Assembly: GCA_021324445.1 (NCBI GenBank)
Contig: JAJPJC010000290.1
Location: 37,627-101,626 of the forward strand
Length of the DNA stretch: 64,000 nucleotides
Direction of reading: 5' to 3'
Origin: Isosphaeraceae bacterium
GTDB lineage: Bacteria; Planctomycetota; Planctomycetia; Isosphaerales; Isosphaeraceae
Shown: in pieces, positions 17,771 through 26,870 of the stretch
Position numbering within the stretch: the stretch's first letter is position 1
How the letters are laid out: each line of letters begins with the position of its first letter
Notes under the pieces: generated by a model
The model's input: only the letters and a program-made list of their open reading frames with translations
What the model was told of the DNA's origin: nothing
Database searches by the model: none
Made by a program: the position numbers and the translations under genes

Positions 17771-18999
17771 CGTTCCGCGCCCTGATGAACCGTCGATCCG
17801 GTGCCCAGCCATCCCGGTCGGCCCTGTTCTTAGGGTACGGTAACGCCGCCCGGCGCCGATAGACTCATCTCGGGAAGGATGGTCCACCAGACTGATGTCA
17901 TTCGAGGTCATCTCCGCTGCGCTACGGAGCGTCTCCCGCTTGAGGGGCAAAGGGGGACGGAGCGAATCAACACCAGGCCGGGAAAAGGGGCCGCCTTCTG
18001 ATTTATTCGCTATGTCCCCTGACATTGCGGGCGGGCGTGAGGCGGCAGTGCTGTCCCATTCGAGGGGACACGATCGTGGCGCGGGCCCGTCTCACCGGGG
18101 ATCACCGATCAGGAAGAACGCCGCCCAGTCGTAAGGAGGGGCGTACGGCCGCACGCCGGCGGGCTTGGGTGCCGACGACGCGGTGTGTGAGGCCGGACGT
18201 CGGCCTTGGAGGGCAAAAAGCCGATCAGGGCGCTACCCCCTCCCGCTGCATGCATGCCGCCAATCTGGCCTGCGGCCGGGTCGAGGCCCAGGGCCAGGGC
18301 CGCTCCGATCGGTGTGACCGGACTGCGACTCTCCAGCCGGTCGAGGCGGTCGACCTTCATCGCCAGCATGCCACGGCGAGGCTCCGTGAAGGCAAGGCGG
18401 AAGCGGCTCATGGTGTGAACCGGCCGGTCGAATCGGGGCGCCGGGCGGAGGCGCACAACGATCCTTGGCGGCCAGGGCGCGAGTCCAGGAGCGGGCGGGC
18501 CGCTCACCGCGGCGCGGTTCTTCCGCGCCGCATGAGGCGCGAACGAATTGAGAGCCGAAGGCTGGGTCGCTCGCAGGCCCAGGACCGGTTGGATGGGCAT
18601 CCGTCGCTGGCGTCGCGGTGTTGTCGCACCAGGCCGCAGAGGCAACGATCGATCACGGTCCGCCAACCATTACGAGGGCTCGCATTCGATTGCGAGAGAC
18701 TCGTGCCGGATTCCCAGATTCTTCGCGCAAGCGGTCCGCAAATCCTTGCGGATAGATGACATCTGGATCTTGCTCGCCTGGCGCCGCGCGGTCGCTGTGC
18801 CCGGTCGATCTGGAATCTGGCGAGCCTGGCTGCGCGGCGAATCGCGACTTTCCATTGTTCCTGGGACTCCTCGCGCCGGCTGCGCAGGGATCCTTGCGGG
18901 GGGTGGATATTTGGATTTCGCTTCCCGGCGCCGCGCGGCCGCGCTGGACCCTGGCGGGCCTGGCTGCGCGGCGCTCAAGCCAATCCTGGCTGGCCGAGC
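17771..18999. other. Long non-coding stretch between the sigma factor and mqnX-like genes
   Basis: About 1.2 kb without a convincing gene. Open frames on both strands have Arg/Pro-rich compositions typical of GC-rich antisense frames. A minus-strand frame at 18109-18666 was examined and not accepted. The right third contains a degenerate two-unit tandem repeat. The segment may be a decayed gene or mobile element. Confidence 0.45.
18700..18985. repeat. Degenerate two-unit tandem repeat, about 140 bp each
   Basis: Two consecutive blocks (about 18700-18845 and 18846-18985) share the same order of landmarks. Each has a CCTTGCGG word, then ATCTGGAT or ATTTGGAT, then GGCGCCGCGCGG, then GCGAGCCTGGC or GCGGGCCTGGC, ending in TGCGCGGCG. 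Similarity between units is partial, so the duplication is old. It ends just before the mqnX-like gene. No protein reading is plausible. Confidence 0.5.
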
Positions 19000-20262
19000 T
19001 CAGGCCCCGAGCCACCGGCCGGTGACGAAATCCCCCTCGAAGACGGTGCCGACGACGGGGAGGTCCGATTCGAGCAGGAGGTTGAACGGATCCGGCTCCA
19101 CGCGATCGGGCAGCGCGATGAGGGCCAGGTCGGCCGACTTGCCGGTCTTGAGGCTGCCGGTGGTCGTCTCGGCCCGCAGCGCCCAGGCGCCGAAGAGCGT
19201 GGCCATGGTCAGCAAAAGCGCGCCGGAGAGCGACCCGTCGCGGCGGTGGAGGAAGCGGATCTCGTCGAGCAGGCTGAGGCTCTCACAGGAGGCCAGGCTG
19301 TCGGTGCCCAGGCAGACGATCACGCCGCGCTCCAGCAGGGCGCGATAAGGATGAGGGGCATGGCCGAACAGCGCGTGCGTCCGAGGGCAGAAGGCGATCG
19401 CCACGCGATGGCCGTCGGGAGCCGCTTCGGGCCGGAGCTGCCAGAAGTCCTCCGCGTCGAGGTAGGTCCCATGGGCGATCAGCCAGTCCGCCTTGCGCAG
19501 GTCCCCGCGCCGGACGTAGTCGGCCGGTCGAGGGCCAATCGGCTCCCAATCGTCGTCCCAGGCGTCGAGGTCTTCCAGGAAGCGCCGGAGCGGGCCGTCG
19601 CGGTGTTGCAACAATTGCAGCTCCTCGGGCATCTCCGCCAGGTGGGTCGACAGCGGCAGTCCACTGGATGCCGACTTGTAATAGAGCCAGCCCGAGGTGC
19701 TGTACGGCGCATGGGGGCCCAGGCCGACCCGGGCGCAGGCCGCCACCTGGTTCTCGGGCCGGACCGAGCCCAACCATCGCCAGGCCGCGGCGTCGGTCTG
19801 CAAGCCGCGGTCGCGGCGCAGGCCGATCACCTCGGCGAAGACCACGGCCCGCATCGGCGCCCTGGCGACCGGGCCCCAGCTCAGTCCGGCCGTCGTCGTG
19901 TCGGCCAGAAAAGTCGTCCCCGCGCCGAGGGCGGCCCGGACATTCTCCTCGGCCGTGGCGCCGAGGCTCGTGTCGGTCCCGGCCCGCCGCTGTTCGACGA
20001 CCTGGCGCAGCCACGTCAGCTCATCCACCACACCGTGCGACGACCCGTTGCCCGGCAGAGGGCCCAGCTCGAGATGGGTGTGGGCATTGACGAACCCCGG
20101 GATGATCGCCACGTTGCCCAGGTCCAGGTCGCTCGGCCGGTCCGCGGCCGAACCGACCCAGGCGATCCGCCCATCCTGGATGGTCAGACAACCGTCCTCG
20201 ATCGGCTCCGCGTCCACCGGAAAGACGTACCGCGCCTGGATCGTCAGCGTACCGCGTCTCAT
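19000..20262 (-). CDS. Amidohydrolase, probable aminodeoxyfutalosine deaminase
   Basis: The 420-residue protein is a TRZ/ATZ-type amidohydrolase: an N-terminal beta-sandwich strand, the metal motif GFVNAHTHLELG, a third His in STHLAEMPEE, a fourth in LIAHGTYLD, and the metal Asp in CLGTDSLAS. The family includes guanine, chlorohydrolase and aminodeoxyfutalosine deaminases (MqnX). The window holds mqnA and mqnC about 5 kb away on the same strand, so deamination of aminodeoxyfutalosine in the futalosine route to menaquinone is the most likely role. It could also be another nucleobase-type deaminase. Confidence 0.65.
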   Translation of the reverse strand: MRRGTLTIQARYVFPVDAEPIEDGCLTIQDGRIAWVGSAADRPSDLDLGNVAIIPGFVNAHTHLELGPLPGNGSSHGVVDELTWLRQVVEQRRAGTDTSLGATAEENVRAALGAGTTFLADTTTAGLSWGPVARAPMRAVVFAEVIGLRRDRGLQTDAAAWRWLGSVRPENQVAACARVGLGPHAPYSTSGWLYYKSASSGLPLSTHLAEMPEELQLLQHRDGPLRRFLEDLDAWDDDWEPIGPRPADYVRRGDLRKADWLIAHGTYLDAEDFWQLRPEAAPDGHRVAIAFCPRTHALFGHAPHPYRALLERGVIVCLGTDSLASCESLSLLDEIRFLHRRDGSLSGALLLTMATLFGAWALRAETTTGSLKTGKSADLALIALPDRVEPDPFNLLLESDLPVVGTVFEGDFVTGRWLGA

Positions 20263-20381
20263 CGGAGAGGTCTTCCCAGGCTATCACCGTACGGGTGCAG
20301 CCGACAGGTCGGAGCCGCAAGTCCTTCCCGGTTCGGGAGGTGTCGAGTCGCACTTGGCCTTGGCCCCGCTACGGGTGGCGG

Positions 20382-22538
20382 TCACGGGACGGGACCAGCC
20401 TGCGGCGCGGGGACTTCCGGTTTCCCTCTCCACAGGCCATAGAGGAAGCCACCGGAGATCAGTACGCTGGCCGCAATCCACGCTCCATGATAGAGCCCCT
20501 CCGCCGGGTCGCGATAGAGCCAACCGGCGAGGGAACCGGCGGCCGAACGGTCCGCCAGAGACCCCAGCGCGACCGTCAGCGCGTTGTTCACGAAATGGAA
20601 GAGCATCCCCGGGAGAATGCTCCGGCTCCGCACGGCCAGCAGCCCGAGCACCAGTCCCAGGAGCGTGGCGTTGAACAATTGCTGGAACAAGCTCAGCAGC
20701 ACGTGCAGGAACCCGAACATCAAGGCGGACAGCAGGATGGCGGAGCGGGTGCGGTGCTCGCGCTCCAGACCGGAGAGGATGAAGCCGCGAAACGCCAGCT
20801 CCTCGCAGACCGCCGGGATCAGGGCGAAGGCCACCACGGCGGTCCCCAGGCTGGCCGCCTGGCCCATCAACTGGCTGAAGGCCGCCTTGAGGGTCGCGGA
20901 GATCGGGAAGAGCCACTCGACGATCGGCCGCAGCTCGTTAACCAGCGGGTTGAGCGCCAGAGCCAGCACCACCGCCAGGGCGAGATAGCGCGGCCTGGGC
21001 CATCGGATCCGCAGGGTGCGTGCCGGCGCCGAGGTGAGCAACAGGGCCATGAACACCGGCGGGATCGCGATCAGGAACTGGCCGGCGGCCACGCTGGCCA
21101 GGGTCGGGGGCTCCTCCCGCATCGCCAGATACTGCATCAGGAACCAGGACGCCGTCAGGATCAAGGCGAAGCAGAGCGTCGCCTGGCCGCCGGTCGGCAT
21201 CGGCTCGCGATCGCGGAAGAGGTGCCGCAGCCAGGATCCGAGGCTGAACCGCTCGGCCTCGCGGAACAAGACGTCCTCGCGCTGGAACTGGTCGATCGCC
21301 CACCGCAGCGCGACGGCGGCGTAGAGCAGGGTCGGGACCAGGACCGGCAGGAAGTAGCGGAACGCGACGTCGTAATTGCCCAGGATCAAGGCCCGCAACA
21401 GCAGGGCGACCCCCGTGATCGGCACCAGGCTGTAGAACAAGTTCAGCTCGATCCCCGGCGCCAGGGTCAGGAAGACCAGCGGCAGGCTGATCAGGTAGAG
21501 GGGCGTCATGTAGTACTGGCCTTCCTTCATGCTGCGTGCCAGCACCGCCAGCGCCAGGCAGACCGCGCTGAAGAACGCCGCCAGGGGGATCAGCAGCAGG
21601 ACCATCCAGAAGGTCGCCTGGAGCGTCGGCGGCGCCAGGATGGACGCGGTCGCCCGCCGGCCGGGCGTGGCCGCCAGCGTGCCGACCCGGTGAGCCATCT
21701 GGATGCCCGTCAAGCCCATGCTGACCAGGTTCAACAGCGCCGTCATCACGCTGGCCAGGACCACCGTCAGGAACTTGCCCAGCACGATCTCGGACCGGCT
21801 CGCCGGGCTGATGAGCAAGGTCTCCATGGTCCCCCGCTCCTTCTCCCCGGCACAGAGGTCCACCGCCGGGTAGAAGGCCCCGGTCAAGGACATCATCACC
21901 AGCAGGAAGGGGAACAGCCGGCTCCAGACGGTCCCCCCGACCTCCCGCGCCGTCGCCACGTCCTCGGCTTTGACCCGGATCGGCTCGGTGTAACTCTCCG
22001 TCTTGCGATCCCGCCTCAGCCGGCTCGCGACGATACGATCCTTCCACCGATCCAGCACGTCCTTGAGCCGGAGGTACGTGATCTGGCTGGGCTCGTCGAC
22101 GCTGTTGTACCGGATCGTGATCCGGACATCGCCCTCCCGCTGGAGTTGCTGCGGGAGGTCGCCGGGGATGATCACCACGGCCGAGGCCAGGCCGCGGCGG
22201 ATCGCCTGCTCGCGCCGGATGGGGTCGCCCCAGGGACCGGTCTCCGGCTCCTGATGCACGACCAGGCGCTCGGCCTCGGCGGGCTTATCGAAGAGGCCCG
22301 GATTGAAGCCGTCGCCGGCCGGATTCAGCAGCCGCGGTGTCCTGGGCAGGTGCTCCGCGCCCACCAGCACGACGACCCGCGGCCGCTCCTCCAGCGCCGC
22401 CGTGAACTGGATGATGCCGATCCCCAGGATCGGGTACAGCAGGATCGGCAGCACGAAGATCATGAACAAGGTCCGCCGGTCGCGGAGCTGGTCGCGGACC
22501 TCCCGCCCGAAGATCAGGGCTACATTGGGCCAGCGCAT
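20382..22538 (-). CDS. ABC-2 type permease fused to a CPBP intramembrane protease
   Basis: The 718-residue membrane protein begins with MRWPNVALIFGREVRDQLRD, the usual start of NatB-type permeases. About residues 1-430 form the ABC-2 permease with a periplasmic loop after the first helix. After a linker, a CPBP (Abi) domain has the motif EELAFRGF with Glu579-Glu580 and Arg585, His612 in FGFLH, and His648 in LFHFVNN, so all protease-type residues are present. The fusion is known for NatB-like proteins. The ATG at 22538 was chosen because the longer frame would be read from an inverted repeat. It follows the ATPase gene (22615-23472) and should form one exporter with it. Confidence 0.88.
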   Translation of the reverse strand: MRWPNVALIFGREVRDQLRDRRTLFMIFVLPILLYPILGIGIIQFTAALEERPRVVVLVGAEHLPRTPRLLNPAGDGFNPGLFDKPAEAERLVVHQEPETGPWGDPIRREQAIRRGLASAVVIIPGDLPQQLQREGDVRITIRYNSVDEPSQITYLRLKDVLDRWKDRIVASRLRRDRKTESYTEPIRVKAEDVATAREVGGTVWSRLFPFLLVMMSLTGAFYPAVDLCAGEKERGTMETLLISPASRSEIVLGKFLTVVLASVMTALLNLVSMGLTGIQMAHRVGTLAATPGRRATASILAPPTLQATFWMVLLLIPLAAFFSAVCLALAVLARSMKEGQYYMTPLYLISLPLVFLTLAPGIELNLFYSLVPITGVALLLRALILGNYDVAFRYFLPVLVPTLLYAAVALRWAIDQFQREDVLFREAERFSLGSWLRHLFRDREPMPTGGQATLCFALILTASWFLMQYLAMREEPPTLASVAAGQFLIAIPPVFMALLLTSAPARTLRIRWPRPRYLALAVVLALALNPLVNELRPIVEWLFPISATLKAAFSQLMGQAASLGTAVVAFALIPAVCEELAFRGFILSGLEREHRTRSAILLSALMFGFLHVLLSLFQQLFNATLLGLVLGLLAVRSRSILPGMLFHFVNNALTVALGSLADRSAAGSLAGWLYRDPAEGLYHGAWIAASVLISGGFLYGLWRGKPEVPAPQAGPVP

Positions 22539-22555
22539 CGGGTTGGGCCACCTCA

Positions 22556-22615
22556 CGTAGGTCAGGCCTTCAGCCTGACATCCCCGGAGCGTCAGGCTGA
22601 AGGCCTGACCGACTT
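22556..22615. repeat. TCAGGC-family inverted repeat, copy 1 (inside an operon)
   Basis: Two arms of about 22 nt, GTCAGGCCTTCAGCCTGAC and its near reverse complement GTCAGGCTGAAGGCCTGAC, flank a 10-nt loop. Each arm is itself a small palindrome. It fills the gap between the natA-like stop codon and the natB-like start, both on the minus strand. Related copies lie at 41770-41825 and 56531-56562. Confidence 0.8.
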
Positions 22616-23472
22616 CACGGAGCCGCAGTCCCGCGGAACAGCGAATCCTCGACGCGCGCCCCGTCCACACCCCCCCGCCGGCCAGGACCCAGAGCGCCGG
22701 CGTCGGCGCGCTCGACCAGGTAAAAGAATAACTCTTCCAAATTCGGCTGGTCAAATTGTTCCAGCAGGGTCAACGGCGCGCCCTCGGCCTGGAGCCGCCC
22801 CTTGTGGATGATGGCCACGCGGCTGCACAGCTTCTCGACTTCGTGCATCGAATGGGTGGAGAAGACGATGGTCTTGCCCAGCTCGCGCAGCTCGAGGATC
22901 TTCTGGAGAACGACCCGGGCCACCAGCACGTCGAGGCCCGCAGTCGGCTCGTCAAAGATCAGCACGGGGGGGTCGTGGATGATCGTCCGGGCGATCGAGA
23001 CCTTCTGCTTCATCCCGGTCGACATCTTCGAGCCCAGCACGTCCCGGAAGTCATTCATCTTGAGCCAGTCGAAGATGACGTGCATCCGATCGGCCAGCTC
23101 GGCACGGGGCACGCCGTAGAGGCGGCCGAAATACTCCACCAGCTCCCAGGCGGTCATCCGGTCGTAGATCCCGGTGCTCGCCGACATATACCCGATCCTC
23201 GCTCGCACCCCCTGAGGATCCTGGACCACATCGTGCCCGGCCACGACAGCCCGGCCGCGGGTCGGCTTCAGCACGGTACTGAGGATCCGCAGCGTCGTGG
23301 TCTTGCCCGCCCCGTTGGGGCCCAGCAGCCCGAAGATGGCCCCGGGCTGGCATTCGAACGAGATGTCCGTGATCGCGCTGACCCAGCCGCGCTGGTAGTC
23401 GAGAAAGGATTTGCACAGGCCTTCGACCTGGATCACGCGCCTGGCAGGCCGATGATGCCTGCCTCCACTCAT
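22615..23472 (-). CDS. NatA-like ABC transporter ATP-binding protein
   Basis: The 285-residue protein has a Walker A GPNGAGKTT, a signature loop MSTGMKQK that departs from LSGGQ as is common in NatA/CcmA-type ATPases, Walker B VLIFDEPTAGLD and a switch His in FSTHSMHEVEKL. The ATG at 23472 gives the usual N-terminus; a longer frame to 23637 adds unrelated sequence. The permease-protease gene follows after a 76-nt gap filled by an inverted repeat. By family, the pair may export sodium or another small solute; the substrate cannot be told from sequence. Confidence 0.88.
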   Translation of the reverse strand: MSGGRHHRPARRVIQVEGLCKSFLDYQRGWVSAITDISFECQPGAIFGLLGPNGAGKTTTLRILSTVLKPTRGRAVVAGHDVVQDPQGVRARIGYMSASTGIYDRMTAWELVEYFGRLYGVPRAELADRMHVIFDWLKMNDFRDVLGSKMSTGMKQKVSIARTIIHDPPVLIFDEPTAGLDVLVARVVLQKILELRELGKTIVFSTHSMHEVEKLCSRVAIIHKGRLQAEGAPLTLLEQFDQPNLEELFFYLVERADAGALGPGRRGGVDGARVEDSLFRGTAAP

Positions 23473-23721
23473 GGACCTGGAGCCCTCACAGGCCAGGTTG
23501 CCAGCCCCCGGCCCCACACTCCAGTCTGCCATCTCTTGACCGAGCGTTGGAGAGAGCAGTCCCGTTTTTCGGGGAAACCGCGCGACCGACGCGGAGATCG
23601 GCATTCTGAACCCGCCGTCACGGCTGTAGAATAACACCCTGGGATAACTCCGGATGCCCCAGCCGCTCCGGAGGTCTTCCTCGGTCCAGATGGACCGCCT
23701 CGGCAGCGCTCAGTCAGGAAA

Positions 23722-24168
23722 ATGGGCACTCTGCGCCTGTTGAATCCGATGTCGATGGCGAATTCAGGCGGGAATGCGCCCCAGAATCCGCCCTTGAAAA
23801 CAAAGTCGCCGCTCGATCGAAGGCCCCATGCGAAAGACCCCCGAAGCACTCCCGCTCGCGCGACCACCCCCGATGGGGTGTACGTCTACGTCCGAGACGC
23901 CAGGGGCACGGTCCATGTTGTCCCCGACGGTCCACACATGCATCCCAAAGTGCTTGGCGGCGCCCAGCCTGCCTCGTACGCAGGTGACCTGACCATCGAA
24001 AACGGCGTTATCACCGATTTGACGAATCTCTCGGGGACTTTTCAATTCAAGAATCGAGCCGGATTGCTTGCCGTCGCGAACCAGTTGGAGCGCCAGGGAC
24101 TCACGGTAAAGCCTGGTGCAGTCCGATTCTTTCCGCCCGATGGAACCCCTCCTGTGACGTTGCGATAA
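23722..24168 (+). CDS. Small protein resembling a polymorphic-toxin-associated domain
   Basis: The 148-residue protein has a polar N-terminus, then TPDGVYVYVRDARGTVHVVPDG followed by HPKVLGGAQPASYAGDLTI and NGVITDLTNLSGTFQF. From memory this beta-rich pattern (His, then Gly-Gly, then Ala-Gly-x-hydrophobic) recurs at the C-terminal ends of some RHS or polymorphic toxin proteins and as stand-alone genes; I cannot verify this here. It has no signal peptide or membrane segment. The ATG at 23722 has AGGA close upstream; an internal ATG at 23749 is possible. It lies 36 nt before the receiver-domain gene, suggesting a two-gene unit. Confidence 0.6.
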   Translation: MGTLRLLNPMSMANSGGNAPQNPPLKTKSPLDRRPHAKDPRSTPARATTPDGVYVYVRDARGTVHVVPDGPHMHPKVLGGAQPASYAGDLTIENGVITDLTNLSGTFQFKNRAGLLAVANQLERQGLTVKPGAVRFFPPDGTPPVTLR

Positions 24169-24204
24169 CCGCCAGACCGACCGAGCCAGCAAGGGCTGTG
24201 ACCG

Positions 24205-24681
24205 ATGCCGATGAAAATCGTGATTCTCGAAGACGATCCACGTCGCACCGAGGTGATGCGCGATCGGTTGGCCGACCGATTCAACCAATTTGAACACATA
24301 TTCTTCGATTCTTCCAATGAAATGATCGATTATCTTAAAGCGCATCTGGATAACGTTATAGCATTATCACTTGATCATGATTTGATATTGAAAGTGGACG
24401 ATGCCGGGAATACATACGACCCTGGCACGGGTCGAGATGTGGCAGATTATTTGGCTACACTTCGTCCACTTTTTCCCGTGATTATTCATACAACAAATCA
24501 TTTCGGCGCGGTTGGCATGGTATCGGTTCTTGAGGAAGCAGGCTGGCAGACTTGCCGAGTCTCTCCCTTCGGTGACCTGGAATGGGTTCATGAGTCCTGG
24601 TTCCCCGCGATTCGCCGAGCCATTCTCCGGTACGGGACAACCGGAAGCACTGGAAACCGGAGACACGAACCGGAAAAGTGA
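24205..24681 (+). CDS. Cyclic-phosphate-processing receiver domain (cREC) protein
   Basis: The 158-residue protein starts with a receiver-like strand and acidic loop (KIVILEDDPRR). It continues with LSLDHDLI, a second acidic cluster, and VIIHTTNHFGAVGM, the pattern of the receiver variant predicted to process nucleotide cyclic phosphates rather than take part in phosphorelay. The first part of the gene (24205-24500) is clearly richer in A and T than the flanking genes, a sign of horizontal transfer. It follows the 148-residue gene on the same strand, and the pair sits between two minus-strand blocks. The two could be a toxin/immunity or RNA-repair type module; this is inference. Confidence 0.75.
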   Translation: MPMKIVILEDDPRRTEVMRDRLADRFNQFEHIFFDSSNEMIDYLKAHLDNVIALSLDHDLILKVDDAGNTYDPGTGRDVADYLATLRPLFPVIIHTTNHFGAVGMVSVLEEAGWQTCRVSPFGDLEWVHESWFPAIRRAILRYGTTGSTGNRRHEPEK

Positions 24682-24790
24682 ACCAACCAGGGGACGTAGG
24701 CCTGTTGACGGTTGTCCGTGGGGTCGGGCGGCGGGGTCCGATCAGGAGCGAGCCGACCATCGGTGGGGCGGACATCCCGGTCTGCCACCC

Positions 24791-25882
24791 CTACCCCGCC
24801 GCGGCCGGCTCCTCGTCGATGTACTCATAGAAGACATTACGTTGGCGGGGGATGTAGCCGGATTCGCGGATCGCCCGCCGGATCTCCTCCAGCGAGAGAT
24901 GATAGACCGTGCCCGCCGACGAGACGACGTTCTCCTCAATCATCAGGCTCCCCATGTCATTGGCCCCGAAGCAGAGCGCGACCTGGCCGATCTTGGGTCC
25001 CTGGGTGACCCACGACGATTGGATGTTCGGCACGTTGTCCAGATAGAGCCGGGAGATGGCCTGCGTCTTGAGGTACTCGAAGGCGCCGGCCGGGGGAATC
25101 TCGGCCATGTCGGTGTGCTCGGGCTGGAAGGTCCAGGAGATGAAGGCCGTGAAGCCGCCGGTCTCGTCCTGGAGGCGGCGGATCCGCTCGAAATGCTCCA
25201 CCCGCTCCGCGATCGTCTCGACATGGCCGAACATCATGGTGGCCGTGGACCGGCCGCCCAGGGCATGCCAGGCGCGATGGACCTCCAGCCAGTTCTCGGT
25301 CAGGACCTTGCCGCGCGTGATCGCCTTGCGGACGCGGTCGACCAGGATCTCGGCGCCGCCGCCGGGAAGGCTCCCCAGCCCCGCCGCCCGGAGCCGCTCC
25401 AGCACGGTCGGCAACGGTAGCCTGGACACCTTGGTGAAGTGGTAGATCTCCGGCGCGCTGAAGCCGTGCACGTTGACCCGGGGAAAGTGAGCCTTGATGT
25501 CCTGGAGCAGCTCCTCGTACCACTCCAGCTTGAGGTGGGGATGGAGTCCCCCCTGCATCAGGATCTGATCGCCGCCCAGGGCCACGGTCTCGCCGATCTT
25601 CTTCAGCAGGACATCCCGATCCAGGACGTAGGCATCGGTGTCCCCCACGCGGCGATAGAAGGCGCAGAAGTCGCAGACGGCCGCACAGACGTTGGTATAA
25701 TTGATATTTCGGTCGATGTTATAGGTCCGGAACGGCTCAGGATGGAGCCGCCGGCAGACCGCGTCGGCGGCGCGGCCCAGTTCCAGCAGCGTGCCCGCAC
25801 GGAACAGCTCGACCCCCTCGTCGAAACTCAGGCGGCGCCCCTCAACGGCGCGGCGCAAGATCGCGGCGACGGTGGAAGACAA
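24791..25882 (-). CDS. mqnC: Cyclic dehypoxanthinyl futalosine synthase (radical SAM, menaquinone)
   Basis: The 363-residue enzyme has the radical SAM cluster motif CAAVCDFC (Cys66, Cys70, Cys73) in the context NINYTNVC...CAFYR that distinguishes MqnC. GDQILMQGGLHP and the C-terminal FGANDMGSLMIEENVVSSAG are also typical. It converts dehypoxanthinyl futalosine to its cyclic form in the futalosine pathway. The start is taken as TTG at 25882 because GGAAGGAG lies 6 nt upstream and the family N-terminus begins there. This start makes the gene overlap the end of mqnA by 41 nt, so the two are probably co-translated. Confidence 0.92.
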   Translation of the reverse strand: MSSTVAAILRRAVEGRRLSFDEGVELFRAGTLLELGRAADAVCRRLHPEPFRTYNIDRNINYTNVCAAVCDFCAFYRRVGDTDAYVLDRDVLLKKIGETVALGGDQILMQGGLHPHLKLEWYEELLQDIKAHFPRVNVHGFSAPEIYHFTKVSRLPLPTVLERLRAAGLGSLPGGGAEILVDRVRKAITRGKVLTENWLEVHRAWHALGGRSTATMMFGHVETIAERVEHFERIRRLQDETGGFTAFISWTFQPEHTDMAEIPPAGAFEYLKTQAISRLYLDNVPNIQSSWVTQGPKIGQVALCFGANDMGSLMIEENVVSSAGTVYHLSLEEIRRAIRESGYIPRQRNVFYEYIDEEPAAAG

Positions 25883-26669
25883 GTCGCACTCCTTCCGGCG
25901 CCAGACCGAGGCGCGCCGCCCTCTCGGCGAACTGCCGCAATCCGGCGATCTCGGGCTCCCCGAGGTCATAGGATAAGGTCCGCGTCAGGTAATCGTAACA
26001 CGTGGCCCAGTCCAGTCCTAGCCGGGGACCATGCGTCGCGGCCAGCTCAGCGGCGTGGGCCAGTCCCGCGGCCCGGCTGCGGGCCAGCGCCGCGGGCAGG
26101 TCGCCGAGCTCGACGCCCGGCCGGGCCACCCACAGCGCGAAGACGAAGGGGAGTCCGGTCATTCCCCGCCAGGCTGCGGCCAGATCCACCACCGCGGCGA
26201 ACCCCTGGTGCGGCACCCGCATCGCCCGATCGCCGATCACCAGGACCGCGTCGGCCGTGCTTTCCAGCACCGAAACGCCCAGCGGCAGCTCCTCGACCAG
26301 CGCGGGCCGCACGCCGTGCCGGCTGTCGAGCCAGATCCGGGCCAGCACCTGGCTGGTCCGCGACCCGGCGTCCAGCGCCAGCCGCTCGACCCGGTCCCAC
26401 CGCACGCGGCCGAAGAGCTTCACGCTCCGCACCGGCCCGCGCGCGGCAATGGCGAAACCGGGGATGATCTCATAGCCCCGATCCACTCCCCGCAGGTACT
26501 CGATCGACGGGATCAAGGCGACGTCCAGCGCACCAGCGGCCAACTGCTCGGCCAGCCGGCTGGGGACGTCCATCGACAGCCGCACATAAGCGGCTTCGTC
26601 GCAAAGCCGATAATAGAGAGGCTTTGCGTTGAGATAACTCACCGCCCCGATCCGGATCGGAGGTTGCAT
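25842..26669 (-). CDS. mqnA: Chorismate dehydratase of the futalosine menaquinone pathway
   Basis: The 275-residue protein begins with the MqnA hallmark RIGAVSYLNAKPLYYRL and continues with a periplasmic-binding-protein-like fold. Further motifs are DVALIPSIEYLRG and RTSQVLARIWL. MqnA dehydrates chorismate to 3-enolpyruvylbenzoate, the first committed step of the pathway. The gene precedes and overlaps mqnC on the minus strand. Together with the amidohydrolase at 19000-20262 this indicates that the organism makes menaquinone by the futalosine route. Confidence 0.92.
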   Translation of the reverse strand: MQPPIRIGAVSYLNAKPLYYRLCDEAAYVRLSMDVPSRLAEQLAAGALDVALIPSIEYLRGVDRGYEIIPGFAIAARGPVRSVKLFGRVRWDRVERLALDAGSRTSQVLARIWLDSRHGVRPALVEELPLGVSVLESTADAVLVIGDRAMRVPHQGFAAVVDLAAAWRGMTGLPFVFALWVARPGVELGDLPAALARSRAAGLAHAAELAATHGPRLGLDWATCYDYLTRTLSYDLGEPEIAGLRQFAERAARLGLAPEGVRLVFHRRRDLAPRR

Positions 26670-26870
26670 GGCGTCCGGCCTCCTGGTCGGGAAGCGGCCC
26701 GGCGGAATGCCCCGGTCGGAACCACCCCGGCCCCGCGCCGCTCGGTTTGGGTCGTCTTTTCAGAAGCTTTTGAAATTGTAGACGCCCCGCGGCAAATCGC
26801 AAGAGCAGCCGTGGCGGCCGGGTCTGAGTGGTTGCAGGCAAGATTGTCCGTTTCTCGGCGGAATGCCCCG

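Noticed and set aside
18109..18666. 185-residue minus-strand frame in the gap after the sigma factor
   Set aside because: No family signature, no ribosome-binding site of note, and Arg/Pro-rich composition; it overlaps other open frames of similar quality.
20295..22811. 838-residue open frame on the plus strand
   Set aside because: It is antisense to the permease-CPBP gene and has a Gln/His/Arg-rich composition without domain signatures.
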